A stretch of 64,000 nucleotides of DNA from Sindora glabra (taxonomy: Eukaryota; Streptophyta; Magnoliopsida; Fabales; Fabaceae), in the NCBI GenBank assembly GCA_020226215.1, contig CM035236.1, forward strand, positions 63,633,653-63,697,652, written 5' to 3'. Below, one piece after another: positions 24,801 through 36,798 of this stretch (positions are counted from its first letter, which is position 1; each line of letters starts with the position of its first letter). The translations under genes and the position numbers were made by a program. Under the pieces are notes generated by a model, which was not told where the DNA came from, made no database searches, and saw only the letters and a program-made list of their open reading frames with translations.

Positions 24801-27800
24801 CGAAACCTTAAGAAAGTGGCACAACCCCACCCATGGATTAAATTACTATATGAGATAGAGAAATGGGAGACCTACTTATATATCATTTGTGTATTTAGCC
24901 TCTATATTTTTATCTATTACTAAAAGAGCCTTAAGGTGTTGGATTAGGCTTTCAATATTTTTGGTTTAGGCTCATTTTAATTGAACATGATTTCATATTT
25001 GTGCAAAGTACGAAGGGATTAATCAAGAAAATGGCATAAGATAGAAATATGATAATATATTTTAAGATGGAAAATTTGATCATAAAAATATGATTATATT
25101 ATTTTATGATTATATTTTAAGATAGAAATTTTGGTTATATGATTTTATAACATAAAATATTTAATAATTTACAATTCAATTTATATTTTTAATGAAGTTA
25201 TCATCATTTAATTTAAGTGGACTGCATTTTCAAATTTGAAAGTCAATTATCTAATACTTATTTTTGCCAAAAAATGTTTATATATAAATATAATAATTAT
25301 ATAAATTTGAACTAATTTTGTCATGTTATAATATTTAATATTCTATGGTATTTTAAAGATAAAGTAATTTTCTTTAACTCTTTTTTTATATATCATATCT
25401 AATATATATTTTTGTTGATTTGATTTGATATCAAGGCAATCTACAACAACAAATAATTATCATGGAAAGCAAGGTAACTCAATATTCACAAGCAAAATAA
25501 AATTCATACTTTTACACATTGAATTTCTTGAATTTTATCCATTAATTTTTTTATTTGGAATTCCAATGTGATATTAAATGATACCATAATTTGCTTTCTA
25601 TTATGATAGATTCCATTGCATATTTATTTGATATTACCTACAAATTCTATCAAAGTATATACAATTAATTATTCGCTATTTTTTATCATTACTATGCCAT
25701 CTAATCTAAAATTTAATAAATAAATTAAAATATCATTATTTATTAATAAATTTAAATTGATATAACATGTGTGACTAATTGTTAAAAATTAAATTTAATT
25801 ATCATGATATTGCATATATTATCTTGAATTATTTATAATTAGTGTAGTTGTTTAACATTTTTTGTGATGGTAGGTAATTGTTTAACTTTTTAATGTTGAA
25901 TATATATTTTAAAAATGAATTTTGTATTTTATAATGACATACATAATATGCATTAAATTTTATTTAACTAGAAATTATGAAATACCTATTATAAATATTT
26001 TGTAATAATAATTTTTAAAATAATTTTTGTAATTTTAAAAATAATTAAAGAAAAATATCAATATTTAATATTTAATATAAAAATTATATATTATCTCTAT
26101 CTATACATGCACAAAGTTAAAATAGTAGAAGGACATGCATATAAAATAATTCATACCTATTTATTGGTTAGAAATAATTTTTGTGAAGGTATTTATTTGG
26201 GTCAATACACTCATCCTAGAAAGATTGTCATTAGCCTAACTTCTCTCCTTATCTCCCATCTCATATTTTATCCTAATAAATCCATAAAAAAAATTGCCAT
26301 TAAATTAACCCAATTTAGATCACTTTACAAATTCCAATTCTTGTAAATAAATTAGCCATCCAAATTGAAAAGCTTTTTAGGCAAGCAACTTACCATGTGT
26401 CCACATAGCATTTACAATTCAGTACAGCTACCCATGCCTTGGATTTTTACCCAATGTATGGAAGAACTCACCTATTTCTTAATTAGCAATATAGATTGAT
26501 GTAAATGGTGATTTCATGAAGGAAATTGAAGTGATAATTTCAATATTAGACTTATAAATTCTAAAGTTGATTATTAAGGAAATAAACTAATTCTTGGAAG
26601 TTAGATTAAATTTCAAGTATTTTTCATAAGTGTGATTTTGATAAGCAATTAAAGGTGATTTTGATGTAATAATTAAGGGAAGTATTTTAGTATTTGGAAT
26701 AGGATTTTTTATCACAATTATTGAAGACATGAATTAGTTTTAGCATTTTCTAAGTAATGATTTTATTAGAAAACTAGAAATGATAATGTAGATTAAAAGG
26801 CATTATTTTATTAAGGTTTAGAAAACAAATGTATAAAAGTTATGTCATCCATATGTTGGATGAGAACGCAATTAATGTCATCACATGGAAGGAATATTTG
26901 CATTGATGAAGGAATATTACATTGGATTATTCTAAGATTTTATGAAGATATTAAGGGGATAATATACAATATTTTAATAAGGAAATCAGCATGTGGGGAA
27001 ACATTAGCATGTGAGACTTAAAGAAAGGAAATATTTAAATGATTATAACAAGATTTTATCCTTTTTAGAAAAGCAAAACCATGGCTGCTCAATAGATAAA
27101 GGGAGGTGATGTAATGACATAAAAATCTTTGAGTTTGGCATTTCTCTTCACACCAAAAAGAAGAAGCCATACACAACTATAGAAAGAGAGCGAAGTGAGA
27201 GAGAGTTCTTCACCTTCTTTCATGTTTTCTTAAAGAGAACTTATGAGTTCCTAAAGCTTTCTTAGTGTTTTGTTGAAAGCTTTTTAAAGAAAAGCGTAGT
27301 ACATCTTAGACAAGAGGTAAAAGATCACTACCTCTTGATTTTAGTTCCCTTTCAAGTTCTTTATAGTTTTCTTTTCACTTAGTTCATATTGTGTTTGGAT
27401 GCATGGAACTTGAATCCTTGAATCCATGGATGTGTAAAGAAGCAAGCAAGCTCAGCAAAGGTCACTAAAAATCTACCTATTCCTTTAAAGGTTTTCTTTG
27501 AGAAAAGTCTTTTTTATATGAAATATATATATATATATATATATATATACAGTGTGTATGTGTGTGTGCACACTGCTTAATGTTGTGATGAAACCATGAT
27601 TTTCATAGTAGATCTTGTTTTTTTCTAAATTTGGAAGAAGTGTTTTCTTCAATAAAAACACAAGATCTCATTTTAAAAGAATAAAAAAAATGTTTGAAAT
27701 CTTTAAATAAAAGTTATGATAGATCTTGTTTTCTATAAGTTTATAAAGGTGTTTTTTTAAAAAAAAAACACAAGTTTGTCATTTTTAAACTTAAAAATGT

Positions 27801-28391
27801 GGATTTTGAAAAGAATGTTTTAATTTCCATCTATGGAAAACATCTTATGTTTTGAAATGTTTTCACTTTAGAAACATTTTATGTTTTAGGAAGTTTTAGA
27901 ATCATCCTATGTTTTCAAAAGAAATCATATGATTTTAAAGATTGATCCAAAAAGGTTTGATGTTAGAAATATAAAGCTTTGAAAAAGTTTTCTTGCAAAA
28001 GAAAAAAGACAAGAATAATCTTTAAGAAAGGATTTAAAAAAAAGATAAATTTTGAAAATTATTTAGAAAAAGATCATTTTAATTTTAGATTTTGGATGGT
28101 TGTATTTTAAAACATAGTTTTTATACAAAGATGGAAACAAATTTTTTGTCAGAAACCTTACATAGTGCCTATGGGTTCTATTATGTAACTTTAAGAAAGT
28201 TTTTAATTTCTATAAGTGTATATGTTTTTAAACCCTACTAGAGATATTAAATGATAGTTACATCAAAGTTTTCAAGCAAAAATGACTTTGAAAACCATAT
28301 TTGAAAACTCTCAGATTCTTTACTAAACTCTTGAGAAAAATTCTATTTTTGAAGGAAAAACTTGTTACTCTTGTTTCTAAACTCTTTTCAA
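21819..28391. other. Unassigned AT-rich sequence
   Basis: I see no gene here. Simple repeats include (AAAT)n at 22252-22276 and (AT)n at 27522-27550, the latter followed by a TG-rich tract with a CAGTGTG/CACACTG inverted pair (27551-27575). 27130-27460 has the mixed purine/pyrimidine texture and GAGGTAAAAG donor-like site seen after LTR leaders, so part of 26350-28390 may be an old LTR and leader. 27600-27780 holds two similar blocks containing GATCTTGTTTT and AAAACACAAG about 118 bp apart. Confidence 0.4.
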
Positions 28392-28537
28392 AATGTTAGC
28401 ACACATTTATATCAAAGATTTTGAAGCATAAACAAGTTAAAAATAAGCCTTATAGCCAACACAATAAAAATGTTGGTACACATTTATATTAAAGCTTTTG
28501 AAGCAAAAACAAGTTAAAAACAAGCCTTATAGCCTAC
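28392..28537. repeat. Tandem duplication, about 77-bp unit
   Basis: Two adjacent units both read AATGTT, then CACATTTATAT, TTTTGAAGCA, AACAAGTTAAAAA and AAGCCTTATAGCC. The first starts at 28392 and the second at 28469, with only scattered differences. Confidence 0.85.
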
Positions 28538-28900
28538 GATATTTGTTGGAAAATATCACTGAAAGCTATGTTTATGTTTTCAAAGTGAAAAGTTGTCATC
28601 TACAAGTAGTTTACTAGCAAAGTGTTTTGAATTTTTTTGTGAAATTTTTTGAGTAAGTAAATAGTTGAAATATGACATTTAGTGCTTCTTTTTCAAGGCT
28701 GGAAATTTATGGATAATTTTGTAAAAGTTTGACTTAAAAATTAGTATTTCAAAGTGAAGAGTGCATGTTTGAAACATAGTGAAGGTTCATGCTTGAATGC
28801 ATGTGTATTTGATGTGTTGTATGGTGTATATATACGTGAATTAGTAAGGAAATAATTTTCTACTTATTAAAATAACTTATAAAGTATAGGGAAAAATCAT

Positions 28901-29000
28901 NNNNNNNNNNNNNNNNNNNNNNNNNNNNNNNNNNNNNNNNNNNNNNNNNNNNNNNNNNNNNNNNNNNNNNNNNNNNNNNNNNNNNNNNNNNNNNNNNNNN
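28901..29000. other. Assembly gap, 100 N
   Basis: Exactly 100 N, the usual placeholder for a gap of unknown size. The sequences on the two sides should not be treated as adjacent. Confidence 0.99.
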
Positions 29001-29238
29001 AAGATATATATTATAAAAATTCTAAAATTATTATATTATATATAAATAGTATGATTTATGACAAAGTTATTACAAGTTTTATTATAAAAATATCTAATAA
29101 CAAGTTTTCCATTCATTACTATAATATTAATGAAACTTTCATTAAAAAATTGAAAATAATAATTATGTAAAATTATATATAATTTAAAAATAATTAAATT
29201 ATTATATTGAAAATTTTAAGTAAATTATATTTAAGGGA

Positions 29239-29287
<49 letters not shown>

Positions 29288-30060
29288 CAATTTAAATTTT
29301 CATTTTCATCCCCTATTAATTCTAATTGTATTAATTTCATTTTTTACAAATATTTTGTATTAATTTCTTCCCTTCTAAATAATAACTTAATTAATTTAGT
29401 CTATTAATTTATAATTTTATTAATGGGTTAGTGACATGATAAATGAAAAGATAAAAATTAAATATAAATAATATATGAAAGATGAATTTAATACTAAAAA
29501 TTTATGAAAAGTTGAATGATTTAATTTATATTTGTGAATGATAAAACTATATATTATAAATAAAAAATTAAAGGTAAATAATTTAAAATTTAATTTATAA
29601 TTAAAATTTAAATATGTATAATAGTTTAAAGTTATGATTTGTATGGATACTTGTTTCATATAATTCAACCTTTATTGAAGAAATTTTTAGAAAATAATAA
29701 AAAATTGCTTAAAAATTTTAAAAATTTTACTTTTATCTTTTAATAATTCAATTAATAATAATTAATGAAAAATATTAATAAAATAAAAAATTATCTAATT
29801 AATTATTTATGAGATATAAAATTGATATAAAATATTCATAAAGGATAAATTTGATATAAGTAAAATTAGTAATGAAACAAATGAGAATTTAATATATAAA
29901 AAAGTATTTTTAAACTAAAATTATAAAGTATTTTAATATTAGTATATTTTTATTATATATATTTATATAATATTTTTATTATATAATTAGTGTCATATAA
30001 GTGTAATTTTATTTTTGAAGTCAATTGATCAATTAAAACTTTATATAAAATATATTATAT
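29001..30060. other. Extremely AT-rich segment beside the gap
   Basis: Almost all A and T, with short direct repeats and a (TA)n array of about 46 bases at 29242-29287. The open frame at 29420-29668 encodes mainly Ile/Leu/Phe/Tyr/Asn, as random AT-rich DNA does. No gene is supported. Confidence 0.8.
29242..29287. repeat. (TA)n microsatellite
   Basis: An uninterrupted TA tract of about 46 bases. Confidence 0.95.
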
Positions 30061-30074
30061 TATAATACTAAAGA

Positions 30075-30290
30075 AATAAACTAGTGCAATGGTAAAGTTT
30101 AACTTTCCTTAGGTTGGCATTCTTTAGCTTGGAGATTTAGATTCGATTCCTTATGATTGCAATTTGCGATGGATAGAATTTTAACAATTTGCATTAGTTT
30201 GATATAGGTAAAAAACATTAATAGGTTTCAATAAATGTGCAAACAAAATGATATGCTAGTACCTGATTGAATTGGTTACACAATTGATTC
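30075..30290 (+). mobile_element. SINE-like unit with Pol III A and B boxes
   Basis: A-box-like CTAGTGCAATGGTA at 30081-30094 and B-box-like GATTCGATTCC at 30140-30150 have the order and rough spacing of tRNA-derived plant SINEs such as Au. The surrounding 60 bases cannot fold as a tRNA that I can see. The 3' end and tail are not clear, and I could not find a flanking duplication, so the limits are approximate. Confidence 0.45.
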
Positions 30291-30349
30291 AATTTGAATA
30301 TATGAAAATTATTTTAGCTAATTACATTAGTTTTATAATAATTTTATTT

Positions 30350-30641
30350 TATTTTCTGCCATAATTTTATTCATGGCAATATGAGTTACTAACCACAAAT
30401 GTATCTTTTTAACCACATTTGTACTCATGACTAGAAGAATTTATTAGCCACATATGAACCTTTGATAAAAAAAAATCATTTATGCCATAATACATTTTTT
30501 CCTATGGCAATTTCTTGGTCACACTCACTTATACTATGAGGCAATTCAATCAGTATTTCTATGGCTAAATAGCATAGTTACAAAAATCTTAATCTTATGC
30601 CATAATTTTGACTATAGCACAAGTGTTAATTTGTTGTAGTG
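30350..30641 (-). mobile_element. CACTA (En/Spm-type) terminal fragment
   Basis: The right edge reads AATTTGTTGTAGTG, i.e. CACTACAACAAATT on the minus strand, the hallmark terminal repeat of CACTA transposons. Subterminal short repeats follow in both orientations: TGCCATAAT (30358, 30483, 30598), ATGGCAAT (30373, 30504) and ATGGCTAA (30560). I see no matching left terminus in the window, so the other end is lost or missing. Confidence 0.55.
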
Positions 30642-30904
30642 ATCTTTATATTAGTAGGTAAGGGTTCATAGGGACAAAGGTAGGACCTTGCCCTAAAAAA
30701 ATATTACTAGATTGGCCAAGAGATATGGAACAAGTCGGTGGAGATATGTCGCTTAGTGAAGTTCCAAGTAATCCAGGACATCTTAATACTATTATCATTC
30801 TTCCACTATAAAAAGTGAATGATGTCTTCTCATCACTCATTTTATTTTATTTTATTTTTGGTTAATAGGCTGCAAGTGCATAAAATAAGGTGAATTAAGT
30901 AAAA
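30642..30904. other. Unassigned spacer
   Basis: About 260 bp of more balanced composition between the CACTA end and LTR D. One open frame on the minus strand (30646-30840) shows no domain that I recognise. Confidence 0.4.
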
Positions 30905-33860
30905 AAAGTGAACAAACATATTATTTGCAAGTTAATCATGTATTAGTATTGAAATATTAACAAACCCGTATTTCCTGAATTTTTAAAATATATGAAACTA
31001 TGCCCTAAAATAGGATTTCACTTGCATATAACTTAAATTCTATTTTTCATATCACATCATAGAAGTCACAACTATCCGTCAATACACAATATTGGTATCA
31101 TATCATATAGTACCCATTCCGGATAGACATCACAATCACAAATAGCTATTAAAGCTCAAGACAAACAAATCATCACAATCACAATACATCTTTGCAATTA
31201 TGTCAAACAATAATATCCATTCATAAACAAAATTCCAATATTACATCAAATTACGTAATCATTTATAATAATTGTATATGTATCTATTTTTTTAATTTCC
31301 TAATTAATCTTATATCTTTCTTATAGTTTGCCGTGAATTTCCTATCCAATTCTCACATTATCACTTCATCATTGTTCATAATTTCCAATGTCATCTATAA
31401 CAAGATTTATAAATAATATAGATATCATTAAAACTCAATCAAAATCCATTGATGGTTAGAAATACTACTACCATACTTTTGCTAAGCACTCTAATTAAAC
31501 AACATCCCCCTAACAATTAATTACATATATGCCACAGAACTAGGTTTTCACATGAATATCAAATCTATGCTATCAATAAGGAAAATATAATTCACCATGA
31601 TTAAACTATCTTTTACTAAAATATAAAGTTGTAGTGATATATACACTCACTTAGTAATGTTGATCCACCTTTGGAAGCTTCAAGCATCTACATTCATCTT
31701 TTCACTTTTTTCTCCTAGTCATAATTTAGTAGAATATATTAACAATATGTCATTAGCTTCAAGGTCAAGCATGCATAATTTAAGAGCTATCAAATTAAAG
31801 TCATGCGGAGATAAAAGATTCATTTTATTTCACTTTATCCTTTTAGATTATTTGTTTCCTTCATTTTCAAATATTCACTCATAAGAGTGAAGATATGTCC
31901 TTAGATAATGACTTCTTGAATCCATATGATTCAAATATAAATATTAGAATTCGATAAGTTGAAGATGTTCTAAATATATTATTTTGACACTCTATGATGT
32001 AATACTTTTATATCCTCAATTATTATTAAGTTCCTTAAAATGTATATATAATATATTTCTCTCTCTTATATATATATATATACTTCCTTTAATTCAACTT
32101 TAACCCATCTAAGGATATTAAAGTTAATAGCATAAAAAGAGACTTTCATTAAATCACTCAATCATCTTATAGTATAAAACTCTTATTTTTCAAAAGCATC
32201 ATCTTCTACTTTCAATACATATTCACAACCATAGTTTCATCATTATAAATTTTTTAAATTAACTAATAATTAGAATTAATATTCTAATGCACAACAATTT
32301 AGAATTTATTTTTGTAACAACAATGAATATATCATTTATAGGCATTATATTTAGAAATATGGAATTCTCAAAAATAAAAACTATTTGAGTAGTGCATACA
32401 CTCACTTAAAGCCTATCACATTTTCCAAAGCACTTAAACTCTTTTTTTCTTCCTTCTTTATCTATCAATCTAATGCATGAAAAAAAGTATACTATTATTA
32501 GTTATTTTCCTTCTAATAATTGCCATTCAAAGTCTTAATTGTATTATATTAGATATTCTATATTACAATTTCAAATATTTTTAAACTTTGAACAGGAAAT
32601 AAAAAATGGGCATGAAAATAGAAATTTTTCTAAATCAAGTTCTCATAGCATAAAATATTAAAAAATAAAGCTTTAAGATAGCTTACTTCCCTATATAAAG
32701 ACCACTAGTTGCCAATAACATTAATAACTTTTAAGAACAAAAAGGAAACATCCTATTTCATTATTAACACAGCTATGATTCATGGCAATTTTCTACACTT
32801 CCCTTATGCTAAATGTCATTGGACAGTGAAATGATGGCGACATAATCACCTGAAAGCTAATGTGATGAAGAAGAAAAGTGAAAAGGAGAGGTTGGTGCAT
32901 AGTGAGGAGAGAGAAAGATGAGTTGAAGTGAGAGAAACTAAAATCATGATAAGAAAGAGAAACATGCAAAAGAAAGAGGCAACAAGTAGGGACAACTTAT
33001 CAGCTTAAAATAGTGGCACAAAGGGGAGGGAAAGAGAGAGGAAAGAGAAGGGAAGATGCTAGAATCCAAAAGAAAAAGGAAGATACTGACTTAAAAAAAA
33101 GAGAAGAAAGTCAGTGGAAGGAATGAGAAAAGCTACCAGGAAAAACTAGAAATAAAATAAAAGGAGGGAGGGAGGGAAGGGGAGAGAGAGAGAGAGAGAG
33201 AAGGGTGGTTGGATAAGAAAAATAAAAATGTAAAAAAAAAGAGAAATAACTACCATGGTAAAAGTTAAAAGAAAAAAGGAAGAAAGAGAAAGTGCAAAAA
33301 GAGTGAGTTATGGCTAATGATACAGTGCTTCTTAGCACACCAAAGCCCAGGTCCCTTTTTAATCTCATATATCAATTTCTTATTTAATTCAATCTTTACC
33401 ATTCATTTTTAAATAAAAATAACCTAATTATTGGTTTATTAAAAATTTATTTTCATAAAATTAATTTTGTTTAAAAGCTCAATTCAATTATTTCCAAGCT
33501 TCTTCCACTATATATATTATTTTTGGAAGTTCTAAAATAATTATTTTAAACTTCCACAAGTTTCAAAAATAATTTATCAAATATAAATAAATTATTTCAT
33601 AAATTCGTGCACTCATAATCATTAAAATATTTTTAACTTGTAAGAAATTCCTTATAAAAATCATTTTAAACTAATCTTAAATTAATACGACTAGATATAA
33701 AAATAAATAAATTTTAAATATTATTATAAATATCATTTTCAATATTCCAAAATAGTTAATACAAAAAATAATTTAAAACTAAATATTAGCTAAATGAATA
33801 AATAATTATCCATAAGCATCAAAATTTAAAGAACTTTAAATTTTAACTTGAGATATTACA
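30905..33860 (-). mobile_element. 3' LTR (D) of a non-autonomous element of the 3.5-kb family
   Basis: In element orientation it starts TGTAATATCTCAAG at 33860, directly after a polypurine tract, so it is the 3' LTR. It aligns in order with E (shared TTGCAAGTTAATCATGTA at about 30927 and 35889) and E2 (shared AGATAAAAGATTCATTTTAT). The last roughly 500 bp, including GTCATGACA, are missing at about 30905. The purine-rich block at 32870-33320 with its GA repeats is the LTR leader tract; the open frames over it are bias artefacts. Confidence 0.75.
33160..33202. repeat. (GGGA)n/(GA)n purine tract
   Basis: GGAG/GGGA units run into a (GA)n tract inside the leader part of LTR D. Confidence 0.85.
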
Positions 33861-33876
33861 GGTTCTTCCCTTTTTA
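33861..33876 (-). other. Polypurine tract of the D/E element
   Basis: The minus strand reads AAAAAGGGAAGAACC immediately before the LTR start TGTAATATC. This is the position and composition of the plus-strand primer of an LTR retrotransposon. Confidence 0.65.
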
Positions 33877-35362
33877 AGAAAATTCATTTTTTAGTACTTA
33901 AACAATTCAACAACCTATTTCCACAAACTCAAGCTAATATACTTACTTAGGTGCTCAATATATTTAGGCAAATCAAACACAAACAAGCATTCAAAACATA
34001 ATTTTAAGGTTCAATATGCGATCTATAAACATATATCTCATCTCTCATCTACTTAGGTAAGATGTTATTCATGTTAGCATTGGTCATTCACTGCAATCCT
34101 ACTACACTCCACACACAACTAATAAGTGATTCTAGTAGTTATTATAAAAATAACGCATAGTCAATCCACAATTATGAAATTCAACCAAAAATTCAATCAT
34201 GAAAACAAACTTATAACTTAGCTTCATGCAATTTTACTATCATAATCACATTCCATTCAATTTACCAATAAAATTTATAACCAATAATTACAAACCATAC
34301 CCATATACGCCTGGTAGCAAACACACAAATTGCTATTGCAATAATATAAACTCATAATTTCCCATTTCAATTGTAGACAGTAGTCAAATATAAACTTATA
34401 ATCATATATTCACTGAATATTATCACAAACATTAATTTCACGCTTAACCCGTCTTAGGTAATTATCAATCATTCAAATACCTAACAAAGCTCAATCACAT
34501 TCGCATTAGATAGAAATATCCAAACTCAACTAGATATCAACATCATAACATAATACATAGTAGTATAGAGAATGGTTGTAGCAGCATTAGTAAATATTTA
34601 CTAAATGGCCATAGTTGATATCCAAGATTTTTCCTTATATCTTTGGTCCACCTTTACCTTCTGCCATCCTAGGCTCCAAGCTACCAACCTTTTCCCTCTA
34701 TTATTAACCACTCCTCTCTTCCTCTGTAGAGGATGCATATCTCCCTTATTACAAATCATATACGAAATAAATACCTATTATGAATCATATCCAGATGAGT
34801 ATCCATACTTATAATAAATAATGATAGGACACTATAGGCATTGCATAACCATGATGGAACACCATAGATATTAACTATACATCTTATGTGCACATATCAT
34901 AAGGTTTGGTCAAATATCAACTATGCCATAGGAGTTTTGTTAATAAAATTTTATCATTCTTAAGTCATCAACCATTCAACATCAATCACAAATCACAACT
35001 CAATTTCACTTCACACAATATAAATAATTCATTTCATACATTTCCAACCATTTATTTCACATAATTCAAACCATCCATTTCACACAAAATCAATCATAAA
35101 TCATAGCTCAAATTCATGTCACACAGCTCCTATCATCACATACTTTCAACATTCAAATTAGAAACAATTCATTAAAGAAATAGTTCATCCTACAAGATAA
35201 ATTATGATTAAATTCAATAGAGTAACAAATAATGGCTAACATAAATATAATAGAAAATTCATGGAGATTTTTAAAGACGTGCTTTACAATATATGCAACT
35301 TGCTTACTCAAATTTGATAGTTGAATTTCTCTAGCCCATTCACCATTAGAAACCCAAACCAT

Positions 35363-35374
35363 GCTTTGATACCA
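35363..35374 (-). other. Primer-binding site, initiator-Met tRNA type
   Basis: The minus strand reads TGGTATCAAAGC, 11 of 12 bases of the initiator-Met tRNA complement TGGTATCAGAGC. It lies four bases from the LTR edge at 35379. This fixes the orientation of the whole family: GTCATGACA is the 3' end of the LTR. Confidence 0.85.
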
Positions 35375-35378
35375 CCTC

Positions 35379-36798
35379 TATCATGACCTAACTTGATCGT
35401 AAATTGATGTGGATCTTGATATATGATTTTTCACAAGCCTTAACACTTTTCACTCTTTCTATCCAATAGGAGTTTTCAAATTTTCAATGGAACCTAAAAT
35501 TTAGTTTAAATTTTATAGAAAATGGATAAAGTCTCTCTTATTTTAGACACTTCCCAAAGGTCACACACTTTATAATACAAGACCTATATATTTCTCAAAT
35601 ATGACAATGACAAATATATACATAATAGATCATAATTTCAAATTTATACATATACAACAATGTAACACCACATGAATCAACACATCTCAATCTTTAATGT
35701 TGATTGTGCTGATTCTAATCCTAATTATCAAATCCTTTAGTAAGGTGGCCTTGATTGTCCATAGATGTAAAGGCTCAAACAAACTTATTCTAACAAAAAA
35801 TATTAAAAATAAAATAGAGTGAGTTATAAGAACTTAATGAGTATATACCTACCACTTACTTGTAAAAGTTCAATTTTAGAATTACTGCTTGCAAGTTAAT
35901 CATGTATCAATATTGAAATATTAACAAATCCATATTTCCTAGATTTCTAAAATATACAAAATCATGCCTTGAAATAGGAGTTTACTCGCACATGACATAA
36001 ATTCTATTTCTTATATCACAATTTATAGAAATCACAACTATCCATTAATACACAACATGAGTATCATATCATGTACTACATATTGTGGGTAGAAATCACA
36101 ATTATAAATAGCCATTAAGGCTTAAGCATAAACAAATTATCACAATCATACCACATCTTTGCAATCATGTTAACTAGTGATATCCAATCACAAGTAGAGT
36201 TCTAATATTATATCATATTACGTAATCATTAATAATAACCATGCATGTATTCATTTTTTTATTTCTCGATTAATCTTATATCCTTCTTATATAGTTTGCT
36301 AGGAATTTTCTATTTGGCTATCACATCATCACTTCATCACTCTTCATACTCTCCAATGTCACTTATGGCAAAATTCATAAATAATATATAGATATAATTG
36401 AAATTCAATCAAAATCCATCAATGGTTAGAAATACTAATACCACACTTTCATTGTGCACTCTAATCAATCAACATTCACCCAATAATTAATTACATATAT
36501 ACCATGGAACTAGGTTACCACATGAATATGACATTTGTGATATCAATGAGGAGAATATAATTCACCACAATTAAATTATTTTTTACTAAAATATAAAGTT
36601 ACGATGAGATATACACTCACTTGATAATGCTGATCTACCTTTAGAAGCTTTAAGGTATCCACATTCATCTTTTCACCTTTTTTCTCCTATTCACAATTCA
36701 TTGGAATAATTTATAATTACATGAGTATTACTCATTCATTTTCTAATTTTTTCAATTTGAATTTCATACTCTAATATATTAACAATGTAGATCATTAG
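35379..36798 (-). mobile_element. 5' LTR (E), proximal part
   Basis: On the plus strand it starts TATCATGACC next to the primer-binding site. It runs through CACAAGCCTTAACACTTTTCA and the family landmarks shared with A, D, I and K. At 36794-36798 (ATTAG) it is interrupted by F and resumes at 42967. Confidence 0.85.

Larger units (their letters stand above)
33861..35378 (-). mobile_element. Internal region of the D/E element, no gag or pol
   Basis: About 1.52 kb lies between the polypurine tract of D and the primer-binding site next to E. I find no gag, protease, reverse transcriptase or integrase motif on either strand. The two short open frames (34605-34814 and 35153-35362) resemble no retroelement protein. 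An internal region less than half as long as its LTR, without coding capacity, fits a large retrotransposon derivative (LARD) that is mobilised in trans by a related autonomous element. Confidence 0.65.

Noticed and set aside
29420..29668. Open frame in the AT-rich segment beside the gap
   Set aside because: Composition is that of random AT-rich DNA, with no domain and no context.
30081..30150. Possible tRNA gene
   Set aside because: A-box-like and B-box-like motifs exist, but I see no acceptor, anticodon and T stems that would pair; a SINE fits better.
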